Of a stretch of 64,000 bases of DNA, positions 1 to 11,544 are shown one piece after another. Within the stretch, counting starts at the first letter, position 1; each line of letters begins with the position of its first letter. The stretch lies in the NCBI GenBank assembly GCA_951213105.1, contig OX578137.1, positions 56,063,236 through 56,127,235 of the forward strand, written 5' to 3'. The translations under genes were made by a program, and so were the position numbers. The notes below the pieces were generated by a model that worked only from the letters and a program-made list of their open reading frames with translations, did not search any database and was not told the DNA's origin. This DNA is from Amaurobius ferox (Eukaryota > Arthropoda > Arachnida > Araneae > Amaurobiidae).

Positions 1-5
1 AAAAA

Positions 6-690
6 TCTGGTCTGAGCAACAGATGACTTTCCCTACAGACTCAAATCCATTTTCTCTTTAATAATTCATTAAATTGAGTTTAATTGAACAAAATAACACG
101 CATAATTATATGAAATTACATTCAATTTGCACTTTTAATTCAATTTTCGTTTTCATTTGCTAACTGGACGTATTTTCAAAGGCGGCGTAGCAAAAAGCGG
201 AAAAACTATATCTCGAGAACGGTTAGTGATAGAGTGATGGGATTGCTTTTGTTTTTTCCATCGTCACAAATTACGTATAAAGCAAGCATACATTTGAACA
301 TATGTAGTCTTTTCTTTTAGATTTCCACTAATTTTTCTGGCCATTTCGTAAAAAATGAGGGTTTTTTTCCGAATCGTAGCAAAATCTAATCAGCCCCAGG
401 GTAAACTACAAGTGACTTATCTACCAAATTTTGCGAAATTGGGTTTTAGGTGTGAGTGGATATAAATATTGTACAGACAGACACACACATGCACATAAAC
501 AGACACACACATGCACATAAACAGACACACAGACGTACATACAGACGTCAAGCTAAAAAGTTGTTTGTTCGTGCTGTAGAGTTCCCAAAACGTGTAGATC
601 CGTCGGAAATTCGAGTTGCGATTTTCGACACGATTTCAATACCTTCCCTATACATTACTATGTGTTGCAGAGAAAGTAATAATGGGGTTA
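6..690 (+). mobile_element. Degenerate HINE-A-like element (divergent subfamily)
   Basis: The left end starts TCTGGTCTGAGC, then a TGACTTTCC block like the 5' end of the HINE-A copies elsewhere in the window. It holds the family phrase TATCTCGAGAACGG, an acacacatgcac microsatellite near 480-535, and near 640-680 a decayed version of the terminal CTTTCC...GAAAG hairpin. The core with GGCGAC boxes is missing. An ORF at 456-782 crosses the microsatellite and element end and is not credible as a gene. An old member of the family is the best reading; exact ends are uncertain. Confidence 0.55.
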
Positions 691-849
691 GTAAACCGCT
701 TTCAAGAATCTGGATCTGTTTTAGACTAAGCGAGAACAAGAGGGTTGACTATTTTGATTCGAGGTATACTATATTAATTTAAAATTTTCCGTTTGCGGTT
801 TTAAGACCACCTTGTATTGTATAAGAAAGTGAAACCATATAGAAATAAG

Positions 850-1875
850 AAAGATCAAACCTACATTAAGCATAGATTATGAAACAATTTCCAACTTCAA
901 TGCAATTTTATTTAAACATCTCTAAAATGTGATACATTCCTCGGTAATATTTTTAAAATTATCACAATACTACATTAATTTATTATAGTTGAAAACTTAA
1001 AACTTCATCGAAAAAATGAATTTCATTCAAATGACGGCATTGAAATATAAATTGCCTGGTTTAAACATCTAAAAAATGCGATACATTCCTCGGTAATATT
1101 TTTAAAGTCATCATAATACTACAATAATTTATTATATTTGAAAACTTCAACGAAAACAATTGACATTCATTCAAATGACGTCATACAAAAAATAACACGC
1201 CTGGCTCTCTCTATAAAAGCAGCATTTCATTCATAATCTTTTTTCCATTCCTTTCATTCATCACAATAATACAATAATATATTTTATTTAAAAACTTCAA
1301 ACCATGGAGGTACAAGTAATTTAACTCTATGCTTAAAACTTCATCGAAAAAATTGTCGTCTTCATTGTGTAAAATCAATGAATCCAACATCTTTATGTGT
1401 TTACATTCTCCATAAGCGAACATTAGGCTTTTTTGTAGAAATAATGAATGTTTAATGATCATTTAAACTCAAATATATTGTAATTGCGTTGTTTCATAAT
1501 GTAGATGCACAGAAATTAAGCAAAAATAAAGTGGTTTCAGGACGGATGCAACACTCAATATGAATTAATAAGAACTTAAAAAATCACGATTTTGAGACAA
1601 GCTGGATGCCATATATCATTTTGAAGTGGGTCATGTGATCTTTTCATATTATGGTCACGTGATCACTTCATATGAGAGGTGTAATTATTATTTTAATTTT
1701 TATTTAAAAAGCTACTGAATATATTTCGCTGAATTTTTTTTTATGTATTTTATGGAACAATTTGAATATTTCCTAAAATTTTCGAAGCAATTCGTGAATT
1801 TTAAATCCGCTTAAAAAATGTTTGAAAAATTAGGTCCCATAGGGCTCAATGTATTTCATTTTTTCAGGGCGCAAT
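850..1875 (+). repeat. R2 dispersed repeat, first copy of a tandem pair
   Basis: This copy starts near AAGAAAGATCAA and runs through recognisable blocks: TTCAATGCAATTTTATTT, two TACATTCCTCGGTAAT blocks (internal duplication of about 170 bp), CAAATGACGTCAT, TCATGTGATC, and ATTAGGTCCCATAGGG near 1830. The same blocks recur in order at 25.1-26.4 kb and 53.0-54.2 kb (minus strand) and 54.4-56.5 kb (plus). No coding potential is visible. It lacks the GACA tract and 3' hairpin found at the end of the next copy. Confidence 0.7.
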
Positions 1876-2885
1876 GTATTACATTCCCATATGTCTCCTT
1901 AACCGTCTTAACAATAAACTAAAATTTCATTTTAATAAAATAATACTTGAAAATTTAAAACTTCACCGACAAAAATTAACTTTATTCAAATGACATCTCG
2001 AAATATAAATCGTCTGGCTCTCTATGTAAAAGGAGTGAATATTTGATTCATTCACTTTTATTTCAGACTTCAGTGTCAAAAAATTTTGTGTTAAAAAAAT
2101 TCAGCAATTCTTATACAATTCGTCTTACAATTGGTTGTTATATTCTGCATCCATTAAAATTAGGCTTCGTTGTAGAAATATTCAAAGTTTGATGATCATT
2201 TAAATTAAGAAATATTGTAATTGCGTTGTTTCAGTATGTAGATGCATAGGATTTAAGCAAAAATATAGATACACAAAAATTACGCAAAAATAAAGCGGTT
2301 TTAGGACGCATACAACACTAAATATAAATTAAAAATAACTTCAAAAATCACGATTTTAACACAAGATGAATGCCATATTTTATTTAGAAGTGGGCCACGT
2401 GATCTCTTCATATAAAGGGTGTAATTATTATTTTAATTTTTATTTAAAAAACTACTAAATATATTTGGCTGAAACTTTTTTTACATATTTTATGGGATAA
2501 TTTAAATATTTTCTAAAACTTTCGAAGCAATTTGTGAATTTTAAATTCGCTTAAAAAATGTTTGACAAATTAGGTCCCATAGGGTTTAATATATTTCATT
2601 TTTTCAACCCGGGTTCAATCCAAAACTAATTGGGTGATATTATTCTTTTATATTCCAATAGGTCCCACAGACCGTCTAAATAACACACTAAAATTTCATT
2701 TTGATAAAGTCTTTTTTACGACAGTTATCGTGCTACCGGACAGACAGACAGACAGAATGAACAAAGTTATAAACATTCGTCAACTATGTCGTAAAGTGTT
2801 AATAATGGACAGACAGACAGACAGACAGACAGAATGAACACAGTTATAAACACTTTTCAACTATGTTGTAAAGTGTTAATAAAAT
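1876..2885 (+). repeat. R2 dispersed repeat, second copy with intact 3' end
   Basis: This copy repeats the body of the preceding one (TTTAAAACTTCACCGACA, CGTCTGGCTCTCTATG, GGTCCCATAGGG) and continues to the family 3' end: a GACAGACAGACA tract at about 2740-2832 and a closing hairpin at about 2849-2880. The hairpin arms AACACTTTTCAAC and GTTGTAAAGTGTT pair with one mismatch around a tat loop. The tract itself is duplicated here (2741-2757 and 2808-2832, each followed by AGAATGAACA). A 3' hairpin is consistent with a rolling-circle element, but the class is not proven. Confidence 0.7.
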
Positions 2886-3620
2886 GAAAACTAAATTCTC
2901 CTTACACAGTAGTTGAAAACTCTTCTTTGTTTACCCTACAATATGAAATGCAGAAATTCCAGACTGTTGTAATGAAGTTGATTAAACTACATGTCATTCA
3001 TATGAGATGCCAAAAGAAAATATTTGCTGAATATCAGTAAAATAAATTCTGAAATATATATCAATGGATTATGGAAATATACAAAAGGGCACAAAAAATA
3101 AACCATAGCGTAAGCTTAACATTATGTCCACATATTTACAGTCGATATTCGTGTTAAAACGTAAACCCTCGTGGATTACCTATACTATTTATTTTCTTGT
3201 AGCTGTTGTTTAGTGCATATCTAGGGTTTTATTTGCGCAGCTGTTTCTGTTTGATGCTAAGAACAGAAATTCTACTTAAAAGATAAATGTCAGTATTCTA
3301 ACAATGAATTCTTATAGTAATACATACGTTAAGCTACTTACAGAATTTTCTTTGTAGGCGTATCTTTCTTTGAGCATTCTAAGAAAGTTTATCATGGCTG
3401 AGGTGGAAATTTTCCCCAGTTTTATAATATATATATATATATATAAAAATATAAATTAGTAAATCCAATGTTAGAAAGTATGTAGTAACTCATACTACAC
3501 TATTCCAAAATTTTCTACAAAATACAAAGAAATAAAAGAAATTAAGACATAATGAGGAAATAATAAAGCGTAACGCAGGTCATAAAGACAAAGACAATCA
3601 ACAAATTTCAAAAATGAGGA
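2886..3620. other. AT-rich intergenic sequence, no gene seen
   Basis: No ORF, RNA gene or family repeat is recognisable. The stretch contains a short TA run at about 3426-3446. Confidence 0.6.
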
Positions 3621-3623
3621 ATG

Positions 3624-3678
<55 letters not shown>
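3624..3678 (+). repeat. Poly(A) homopolymer, 55 A
   Basis: An uninterrupted run of A. The minus-strand ORF crossing it (3495-3785) is mostly polyphenylalanine and is not a gene. It could be the tail of an old retroposed copy, but no element body is recognisable on its left. Confidence 0.9.
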
Positions 3679-3681
<3 letters not shown>

Positions 3682-3811
3682 TGCACATGGAAGAGCTTTA
3701 GGCTTAAGTTCATTTCGAAAAAATTCTCTTCAAGTCCATATATCCCTTCGAAATGAACACAAAAATGCTTGTTTCTGAGACACAAGATAGATTTTATCTA
3801 TAAACTTGTGT

Positions 3812-3812
<1 letters not shown>

Positions 3813-3836
<24 letters not shown>
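3813..3836. repeat. (TA)n microsatellite
   Basis: Alternating TA dinucleotides just left of the MITE-like element at 3848. Confidence 0.9.
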
Positions 3837-3843
<7 letters not shown>

Positions 3844-3847
3844 AATA

Positions 3848-4133
3848 GGGTGTCCCAAAGAGATTGAAACGCGCTTTAATTTTTTACATGTTGGAGATAA
3901 GTGGGCAATGTAAATTGCAAAAATGTTGAAAGTATGGTAGGAAATAAGACTTCGTTAATGAAATAGTTCTCCCATTATTGAAACGCGCTTTAATTTTTTA
4001 CATGTTGGAGATAAGTGGGCAATGTAAATTGCAAAAATGTTGAAAGTATGGTAGGAAATACGACTTCGTTAATGAAATAGTTCTCCCATTAATTTTCACA
4101 AAATTACACTTTTTAAATTTTTATACGACACCC
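3848..4133. mobile_element. MITE-like element with short terminal inverted repeats
   Basis: The ends GGGTGTC (3848-3854) and GACACCC (4127-4133) are inverted repeats, with TA on the left and TTA on the right. Inside is a 114-bp direct tandem duplication (3863-3976 and 3977-4090) differing at very few positions, beginning ATTGAAACGCGCTTTAAT and ending TTCTCCCATT. The element has no coding capacity. The superfamily is unknown; the inverted repeats are too short to assign. Confidence 0.5.
3863..4090 (+). repeat. 114-bp tandem duplication (two copies)
   Basis: Two head-to-tail copies, almost identical; one visible difference is AATAAGACTT versus AATACGACTT. The duplication is recent relative to its surroundings. 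Confidence 0.9.
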
Positions 4134-4735
4134 TTAGACAAATTTTGTCAATCAGATTATTTTTATTTTTAATGACAATATTTTAATTTTAATTAAGCAA
4201 CAAATAAATATAAGCGTCTTATTAAAGTAAAAAGAGGTAACTAACAGGTTTCGTAAGTTATATTATTCGTTCAAACCATAAGTAAAAATAACTATTTCTA
4301 AACATATTTGTCGCCAAATGGTACTGTCAGTTCTACAGTTCTACTTGGTAATACATTTGGCGATTTTTTTATAATGTCGCTAAATTAACGAAAATGTCGC
4401 CAAACCTTCCATAGAGATAGCATTTTTCAGAAGATATTTTTTCCACCAATTTATTTGAAGCAAATGATATGTCGCTTAGCAAAGGATTTAAATCCAATGT
4501 GTTTATGCAGCAGACGATTTTTATTAAATCTTTTCCTATTTGGATAATAAAGATATGTACCTGTATATAAAATAAATTTCATTGGCATTGATACATTTTT
4601 GACTGAATGATATCGATTACGGTCTTCAGGTTTAAACATTATTATTATTGATATTTTCGGGGATTATTGATTCAGAGATTATTGATGTTTTCAAGTTATT
4701 AGTCATTGTTCTATTATGGCAAAAAAATTTTTTTT
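4134..4735. other. No gene; HINE-A core fragment and R4-like sequence
   Basis: At about 4308-4405 there are minus-orientation HINE-A core phrases (TGTCGCTAAATTAACG, TGTCGCCAAA). At 4600-4700 the phrase GGGATTATTGAT and related sequence belong to the diffuse R4 repeat also seen at 5160-5500 and 52.6 kb. Nothing else is recognised. Confidence 0.5.
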
Positions 4736-5081
4736 TTCCAATGGCCAGGCATTGACTCTCTTATCCTTCGCCTATACATCGGCCAGAACAGTGAACCTCT
4801 TAGCCGTCAAATGACGTTGCCCCAGCGCAGTGGGGGTGGGGACACATTGCGCCCAACAATACAAACATCCATGTCTTACGTGGGACTCGAATCCACAACG
4901 TGGCGGCCGATCAATCGCTGGAAACGCTCGCCTTGATCGTTCGGCCACCACGTCGACTGAAATGAGCCAACAGTACGCGGTGTTCCCAGGTGGTCACCCA
5001 CCCAAGTACTAACCGCACCCGATGCTGCTTAACTTCGGTGATCTAACGAGAACCGGTGTTTTCCGCACGGTAGAGCCGATG
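4736..5081 (-). mobile_element. 5S-rRNA-derived SINE with tRNA-like middle (minus strand)
   Basis: Read on the minus strand, the element opens with a 5S rRNA-like segment (5081-4965). A tRNA-like block follows at about 4958-4878, with TGGTGGCCGAACGATC as a degenerate A box and GGATTCGAGTCCCACG as a strong B box. A unique tail runs to about 4736. 5S-headed SINEs are the known SINE3 class. The tail differs from that of the copies at 36.6, 43.2 and 51.5 kb, so this is a second subfamily. Possible degraded target-site duplication: CTATTATGGCAAAAA on the left, CTATAGCAAAAATT on the right. Confidence 0.75.
4965..5081 (-). rRNA. 5S rRNA-like SINE head (pseudogene)
   Basis: The minus strand contains GTTCTCGTTAGATCACCG, AGTACTTGGGTGGGTGACC and CCTGGGAACACCGCG in the order and spacing of an animal 5S rRNA, including the internal control region of a type 1 Pol III promoter. 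It has substitutions against the other SINE heads in the window (TTAAGCAGCATCGGGTGCGG) and continues directly into a SINE body, so it is not a functional 5S gene. Confidence 0.8.
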
Positions 5082-5085
5082 AACT

Positions 5086-5547
5086 ATAGCAAAAATTGTT
5101 GAAATTTATATATTGTAGGTTGTGCGAGTAATCTTCTACAAATGCACGTCTATATCTTTAAATTTACGAGAATATAAGTAGTACAGGTATATTGGCATAT
5201 ATTTTGACATATTGGAATCAAGCCTTCCGGTATGATGATTACGGGGATTATTGATATTTTTAATTTATTAAGTAATCTGTTATATATTGGAAACATTTTT
5301 TGAGACTAAATATTATAATACGGGTCATATTTTTCTAATACTAGGACATATCTTCTAATCTACGATATTATAAGTAGTACGGGTTTATCTTCCCATATAA
5401 TTTTAGCACTTTCATTTCGGCACATATTGGAATTAATTACTGCATTCTGGTTTAAAGATTAGGGATTTATTGATATTTTCAATTTATACATGTAATCTAC
5501 TAATACAGGTTATATCTTACTAATACAGGTTATTCCTGTAATAGAGG
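5086..5547. repeat. R4 diffuse imperfect repeats
   Basis: About two imperfect copies of a unit carrying CACATATTGGAAT, GATTATTGATATTTT and CTACTAATACAGG. Related sequence lies at 4580-4700 and 52.48-52.68 kb. Highly diverged; no ORF. Confidence 0.45.
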
Positions 5548-6618
5548 GCATTCCCAAATCCTGAAATTGTGCTTTAAGACAATGGAAATTAATTTTGATA
5601 AAAGGTTCAAAGACATACTTAAAATTCAAACGTGATAGATTATTGGCGACTATAGCTAACAGGTGAATAAAAAATAAAACAATATAACTAAGTAAATAAA
5701 CCTCTTAACGGTGAAAGTTAGAAATCTTTATATCGGGATCTTCACGTTGCTTTTGCTTGAAATTTGACGTAGTAGTATTAAATGTGTACAGTAAGTGCCA
5801 ATTTGGAATATGCATATCAGATCTCGCCAGTTATAGCACTAAGAGTTTCGACACAAACGATATATGGATTACGACGGCACAAAATCCTCCAATAAAGGGC
5901 ATTACCAAATCTTCTGAAATCTTGCTTTAAGCTAGATATCAGCATCGGTGGATTTGTCCGTGTAATTTGTTTATGCAGTGATGCTGTATTACGTGGAATT
6001 CTGTAGACAGATGACCGAAAAACTCGTTTTATCCAACGTTGAAAGGAGTTTTTTTAAACAGTGTAAAATCTAATAAATAACTTAGATACACTAAGCATTC
6101 CTAAATCTTGAAATTGTGATTTAAGAGAATGGAAATTAATTTTGTTAAGAGGTTCAAAGACACACATAAAATTCAAACAGGATAGACTATTGGCGACTAT
6201 AGCCAACAGGTGAATAAAAATAAAACAATAGAACTAAGTAAATAAACCTCTTAATGGTGAAGGTTAGAAATCTTTATATCGGAATCTTTATGTTGCTTTT
6301 GTTTGAAATCTGATGCAGTCATATTAAACGTGTACAGAAGCGCCAAATTGGAATATGCACATCAGATCTCGATAGTTATAGCACTGAGTTTCGATACAAA
6401 CGATATATGGATTACGACGGCATAAAATCCTCCTATAAAGGGCATGCCCAAATCTTTTGAAATCTTGCTTTAAGCTAGATATCAGCGTCGGTGGATTTGC
6501 CCGTGTAATTTGCTTATGCAGTAATGCTGTATTACATGGAATTCTGTAGACACATGACCGAAAAACCCGTATTAGCCAATGTTAAAAGGAGTTGTTTTTA
6601 ACAGTGTAAACCTAATAA
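5548..6618 (+). repeat. 548-bp tandem duplication with nested sub-repeat
   Basis: Copy 1 (5548-6076) and copy 2 (6096-6618) align end to end with scattered substitutions and small indels. Shared blocks include ATTGGCGACTATAGC, CGATATATGGATTACGACG and GGAATTCTGTAGACA. Inside each copy the opening phrase CCCAAATCNTGAAATTG recurs about 350 bp downstream (5898 and 6442), giving an A-B-A-B order. No open frame spans a copy. The element type is unknown. Confidence 0.85.
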
Positions 6619-7850
6619 TTTATTTTTGAAAATTAAATTTACAATTTTCTTGAGATTTAATAAATTATGCATGATAGCAATTGGTCTGTGAAACTTTATA
6701 AAATATTAAGCATTCTAAATAATTTCGAAAAAGATTCACTTCTACATAATTTATCTAAAATTCTGAAACTACTTCCATGTTGCCATCGCTAAGCGTAATA
6801 AATCGTTATTACTTTCATTAATATAAAAATTCTTTTTCTATCTACGACGAGGTGAATTGAGGGCTAAGAAGCTTCTGATTTTTTCCAACGAATTATTTAT
6901 GATTCGACTTTTCCTTATTAGTTATAAATTAAATAAGAAAGTTTTATTAATACCGGAATGTTGAGCAGCTTAAAAAATTGATAAACGGTCATTTTACTTT
7001 AATTGTTGATTAATATTCATGCGTGTTTTAACTACTGTAATTAGAGAAAGTTCCATTAAAATTACTTTGGCTGAAAAAATTTCATTTTTCGATGGGTTTT
7101 TCTTATGGAAGATTTAATTTTTTAAAGGAAAGACATAAATGAATCAAAAGTTTTCAAAAATGTAAGCCAATTGGATAAACGAATGATGTTGCCAATCGTT
7201 TCCTAACTTAAAACAATTTTGAATTTAAATATGATTTGTATGATTTGAAATTAAATATTTGACAACTGGTTCTAGCGAAATTCTGTTTTTTGGAGAATAG
7301 TGATTTTGCTTATGGAGCGTTGGTATGATTATTTTCGTAATGCTAATCACACGATCAAATAATAAATAATTTTTCATTAAAAACGGATGAATTTTATAAA
7401 ACTTGCATAAACTGTACTCGAGACATTGCATGTTTTTTTCAGTCTTTTGAAACGTATTAAATATGATATGTGTTTTACTTTTACTACATGAAACATTACA
7501 CTATGAATCTATTGAGGTTATTTTTACATAGCTGATAAGTGCTGTACCGTATCATATAACTTATTGTGAAATTGCTGTATTACGTAGCCAATAAAGTTGC
7601 CAAATATCAATCGACGAGTAATAAGTAGCGTCATCTTTATTAAGCGTCTTTTTACTATGTTATTGCTACAGTGCATATAAATGAGTTCAATTATTAGATT
7701 TATGTAAATACTTTGTGTAAACAAGTCGCTCAAATTATTGTAAAAGCCACAATTTTATAGATTATTTGATTCAAAAATAGTTTGATTAGAAGAAAAGACA
7801 ACAGACGATTTCAGTATTTGAAGCATAACTCCTTCACTATGGTAAATGAA
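6619..7850. other. AT-rich sequence, no gene seen
   Basis: Only short ORFs in both strands (for example 7225-7431 and 7524-7733, minus) with no recognisable motifs. No repeat family was recognised here. Confidence 0.55.
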
Positions 7851-7853
7851 AAA

Positions 7854-8370
7854 ATTTGATGTGGGAACCACATGACTTTCCTTACATTATGTTTTACTTC
7901 CTTCAACGCAAAATAATGAAGGTTAATATTCACGGCATAATGCTCTTAACGATGAAAAGTACACTGACATTTGGCGCTTTTCGAGATGACAACATAGAAA
8001 ATTATTATCAGTACTAAATTAGCATATATTCTGCGCAAATATAATTTGATAATTGGAAATATTACAGATGTTAATCTGCTATGCAATATACCCCATTATA
8101 TTATATCAAAAGAACTTAATTAATTTTAATTTATCAATTTGGCGTTATTTTGGTAATTTTAGCGACATTTTTGCCACTCTGGCGACATTTTCGCGAATTT
8201 GATACTGCATAAAAAATTGCCAAGTTGGCGATATTTCGTCAAATTACTCGATAAAGTGCTACACACAGAGAGAGGGGGATATCACCTCAAAAACTTTCGA
8301 TTCGAGTTCAGGAATGCTTTAAACATGCTGGAAAACTCGAATTCGAATTTTCGTCTACTATAATAATAAT
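7854..8370 (+). mobile_element. HINE-A subfamily II copy, 3' truncated
   Basis: The 5' end TTTGATGTGGGAACC, then CATGACTTTCCTTAC, matches the family start. Between 7930 and 8000 it carries the subfamily II block (ACGGCATAATGCTCTTAA, CATTTGGCGCTTTTC) also present at 33.5 and 62.1 kb. The GCCAAGTTGGCGAT palindrome (8218) and the AACTCGAATTCGAATTTTCG near-palindrome (8335) are present, but the terminal hairpin is missing. The CA tract is reduced to a few repeats at 8264. Confidence 0.75.
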
Positions 8371-9654
8371 TTAGAATATCTTAAGAACGATTGGCTCTCT
8401 GAATAGAATTAATTAAGAAAATTTAGGCTATTTTTTTCTGCACACAACAGTATAAAAACAAATTTTATTCATCTATTTGTTCTATAAGAAGAATGCTATA
8501 ATAAAATTTTCAGATTTTAAAATTTGCTCTCTACGTGTGAAATTTCACTAGAGATGTGGATTTTCCGGAAAATTTTGAAACAGAAAATTTTCCACAGCAG
8601 AAAATTTTCCGAAAAATTTGAAAATATTCTCTGTATATTACATTTGAACAGGAATAATATGTTCATTGACTTTTAAAATTATTTATTCCCATATTACATC
8701 TACCGTCAAACATATATTATATAACAAGACTAAAAAAAGGCTTAAATCTAGAAACATATAAAAAATTCTATGCATGAAAATTTCGTATATCTGTTTACTG
8801 CAGTTAGCAGTTACAATTTATTATTTTCCTTAAATATGCTTGCTTTTGACAACTTATAAAAAATTTTATTTCATCTGTAATAATGTTTTTTTTTATCTTC
8901 AAAATTCCAATTTTATGGCATTAAATAATTTACTGTTTATTATAGGTATGAAAAGTAGATTATGAAATACAATATTCTAAAAAAAATTAAGAACTGTTTA
9001 TAATTAAAAATGCATTAAATATTATATTTTATTTCTTCCAATATCTACTGATTATTCAAAGAAAAACATTCTACCAACTTTTTAAATATATATATATATA
9101 TATATATATTACTAGTTTATTATATGTAAAAAACTAAATTATTAAATATATAAACATATTATGCGACAAAAATAAATTAAAAAAATGCTTGTAACTAAGT
9201 GCTTTTGAAAATAAGTTATTTTATATAATATTAAAAGATGTTTAAAAATTACCTGCTTGTAATTGAACAAGTGAGTATCATTTGAAAAAAGAGCAAATTA
9301 GCAAGATGAGTTAAGCATATATTTATTACTATTAAAGCATTTTCCTTCTGCAGAAACTGCGAAAACATTCCATTTTTTAAAAATATTTTTATAAATTTAT
9401 GAGAACTTAATACTGAGAGAATAGGATTATCAAAACTTTATTCGCTTTTTCTGAGAATGAGTAAAATGTTACTTATACCCTTTTAGTTGTCATCGATTAT
9501 TTTTCTATAAAATAAGCGCACGCATACACGCATTACCCCTATCCTCCTTCAATTTCCCTTTCAAAATTAAAAATCTCAGTGATCAAAAAAAAATTTTGTG
9601 AAAATTATTTTGGTTGCCTTTATTTTTAAAGTATTAATTATTTTGACGTGTTTC
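8371..9654. other. AT-rich sequence, no gene seen
   Basis: Contains a short cluster of GAAAATTTTCC palindromic motifs at 8560-8612 and a TA run at 9088-9109. No ORF or family repeat of note. Confidence 0.55.
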
Positions 9655-10596
9655 CGTACTATGTATTTTATTCTTATAGTACTCGTAGATTTTTATATTC
9701 TTTCCAAGATGTTTAATTTTCGTCAATTAGTCACCATTTTCATTTATATAGCGGCATTTTTATCAATTTGGTGACACTTTCGTTAATTTGGCAACATTTA
9801 AAAAATCGCCAAGTTGGCGACATTCCGCCAAATTTGTCACCAAAATCTTGCCAAGCGGTATGGAAGAAGAAATAAGTTATTTTTCTAGCAGATTATTGGC
9901 GTTTATAGTCTTACAGCAGACAATTGGCGTCCAACTACCAAAGCATTACCCAAAGTGTCTTTTCTTATGAATGAAACGAGTTAGATCCACGAGAATGATG
10001 CCACAAAATTTATCGCATGATATTACATATGAAAATGAAGATATTTGATAATAGTTAATAATTATTTTTATTTTATGTAATTTTTTGATAAATTTATTTG
10101 AAAAATGTGCAGTATCTCGAGAACGGTTCATGATAGCTTTCTAAAGTTTATATCAATCGATTTGTAATGAAAAAATGAATAAGAAATTACTATTTGTATA
10201 ACTTTATTAAAGGTTTTGGTATCTTGATGATTTTTTCAAAATTTCACTCAATAATTTAGTGGGGTTCTGAGTATTCGATTGTGTTTAAAAGCAATAAACT
10301 TCTAGTGTTTACGGATTGTAATTTTTGTATTAAATTTCGTTCGAATCGCTTTATTTGTTCGTTATATATCGTCTCCACAGATTCACTGATAAACACACAC
10401 ATATCCTTACACATATACGCACACACTCACACACACACACACATACACTTACACATATACACACAGACGCCACCTTAATAACGCTTGATTCGTGCTCAAA
10501 GATGCTTGAAGAGTGTTCTCCCGTCGAAAACTCGAATTTGAATTTTCGAACCCTTTTCACAACGCTTTATACATATTACTATATAAGGCAAGTAAA
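9655..10596 (+). mobile_element. HINE-A copy, 5' truncated
   Basis: Begins inside the family near TTATATTCTTTCCAAGAT and runs through the core (AATCGCCAAGTTGGCGAC at about 9813), GAGCTAGATCCACGAGAA-like sequence, TATCTCGAGAACGGTTCATG, a CA tract (10394-10466), TCCCGTCGAAAACTCGAAT and a degraded end hairpin (TTATACATATTACTATATAAGGCAAG). Overlapping ORFs in the CA tract are artefacts. Confidence 0.8.
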
Positions 10597-10925
10597 AAAA
10601 ATGAAATTCCATAAAATTAATGGTTGAAATAATTTTTGTATTTGCGTGTTACTCTGCTTATTTAAATTAATTCTCTATAAAGATATATTTTATTCACACC
10701 AGTTCCAAATGCTCAAGAATGCAGTGAGACGTGAAAGTGTTTAATTTTCCACTTCAGCCAAAGTTTTTCTTCTCCTGAGGCAATAATCAAGTCCAAGATG
10801 AAGATCTGATTAAATGAGGAAGAGTCAGAGAACTCGTTTTAATCACTTTCTTGTGATCCCTTATAATAAAAGCCGCAAGTGAAATTGTACAGAGATGCTT
10901 AAAATAGTTACACTATTCCGAACAT
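10597..10925. other. No gene seen
   Basis: Spacer between two HINE-A copies in opposite orientation. No recognisable motif. Confidence 0.5.
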
Positions 10926-11510
10926 TATTACTTTTCGTATATTCCGTATATACATAGTATAATGTACAAGGAAACTATTGTGACGGGGTCGAAAATTCGA
11001 ATTCGAGTTTTCGACGGTCGAGCACGTTTTAAGCATCTTTGAATATGAATCTAATGTTTATGAGGTGATGCTTGTGTGCATGTGTGAGTGTAAATATATG
11101 TGTGCGTGGAAGTATATGTGTGTGTGTATGTGTGTGTGTCCGTGAGCCTGTGGAGACGACATCTCACGAACGAATAAAGTGATTCGAACGAAATTTAGTA
11201 CGAAAACTACCATCAGTGAATACTGGAAGCCTGTTGTTTGTAAGCGCAATCTAAAGTTCGGAAGACCCCCAAATTTACGAATCAAATTTTGAAAAAATCA
11301 AAACTTACAGTAAAGTTATGTAAATAATCATTTTTTATTAGAAAACTTTTGAATGATGGCCTGAACCGTACTTGATATATTGCACATTTTTCAAATAAAT
11401 GCATCTAAAATACACATAAAATTAAAAAAAAAATGTTAACTAAAAGTGAAATATGGTCACTTTTCATATGTAATATTATGTGATAAATTATTTAACATCA
11501 TTCGTTTCCT
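10926..11510 (-). mobile_element. HINE-A copy abutting and partly inside the 3.2-kb array
   Basis: Minus-orientation copy: decayed end hairpin at 10935-10978, ATTGTGACGGGGTCG, GTGGAGACGACATCTCACG, then the microsatellite and CGAGATATTGCACATTT-like region. It stops at about 11510 (ACATCATTCG), where the first tRNA-like monomer of the array begins. The last about 130 bp (11379-11510) is the left end of each 3.2-kb tandem unit, so this insertion predates the tandem amplification. Confidence 0.8.
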
Positions 11511-11544
11511 GATCAGTATCTTCGTAAATTTTAAATGGATTAAT

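Noticed and set aside
3495..3785. Polyphenylalanine ORF
   Set aside because: Antisense of a 55-A homopolymer.
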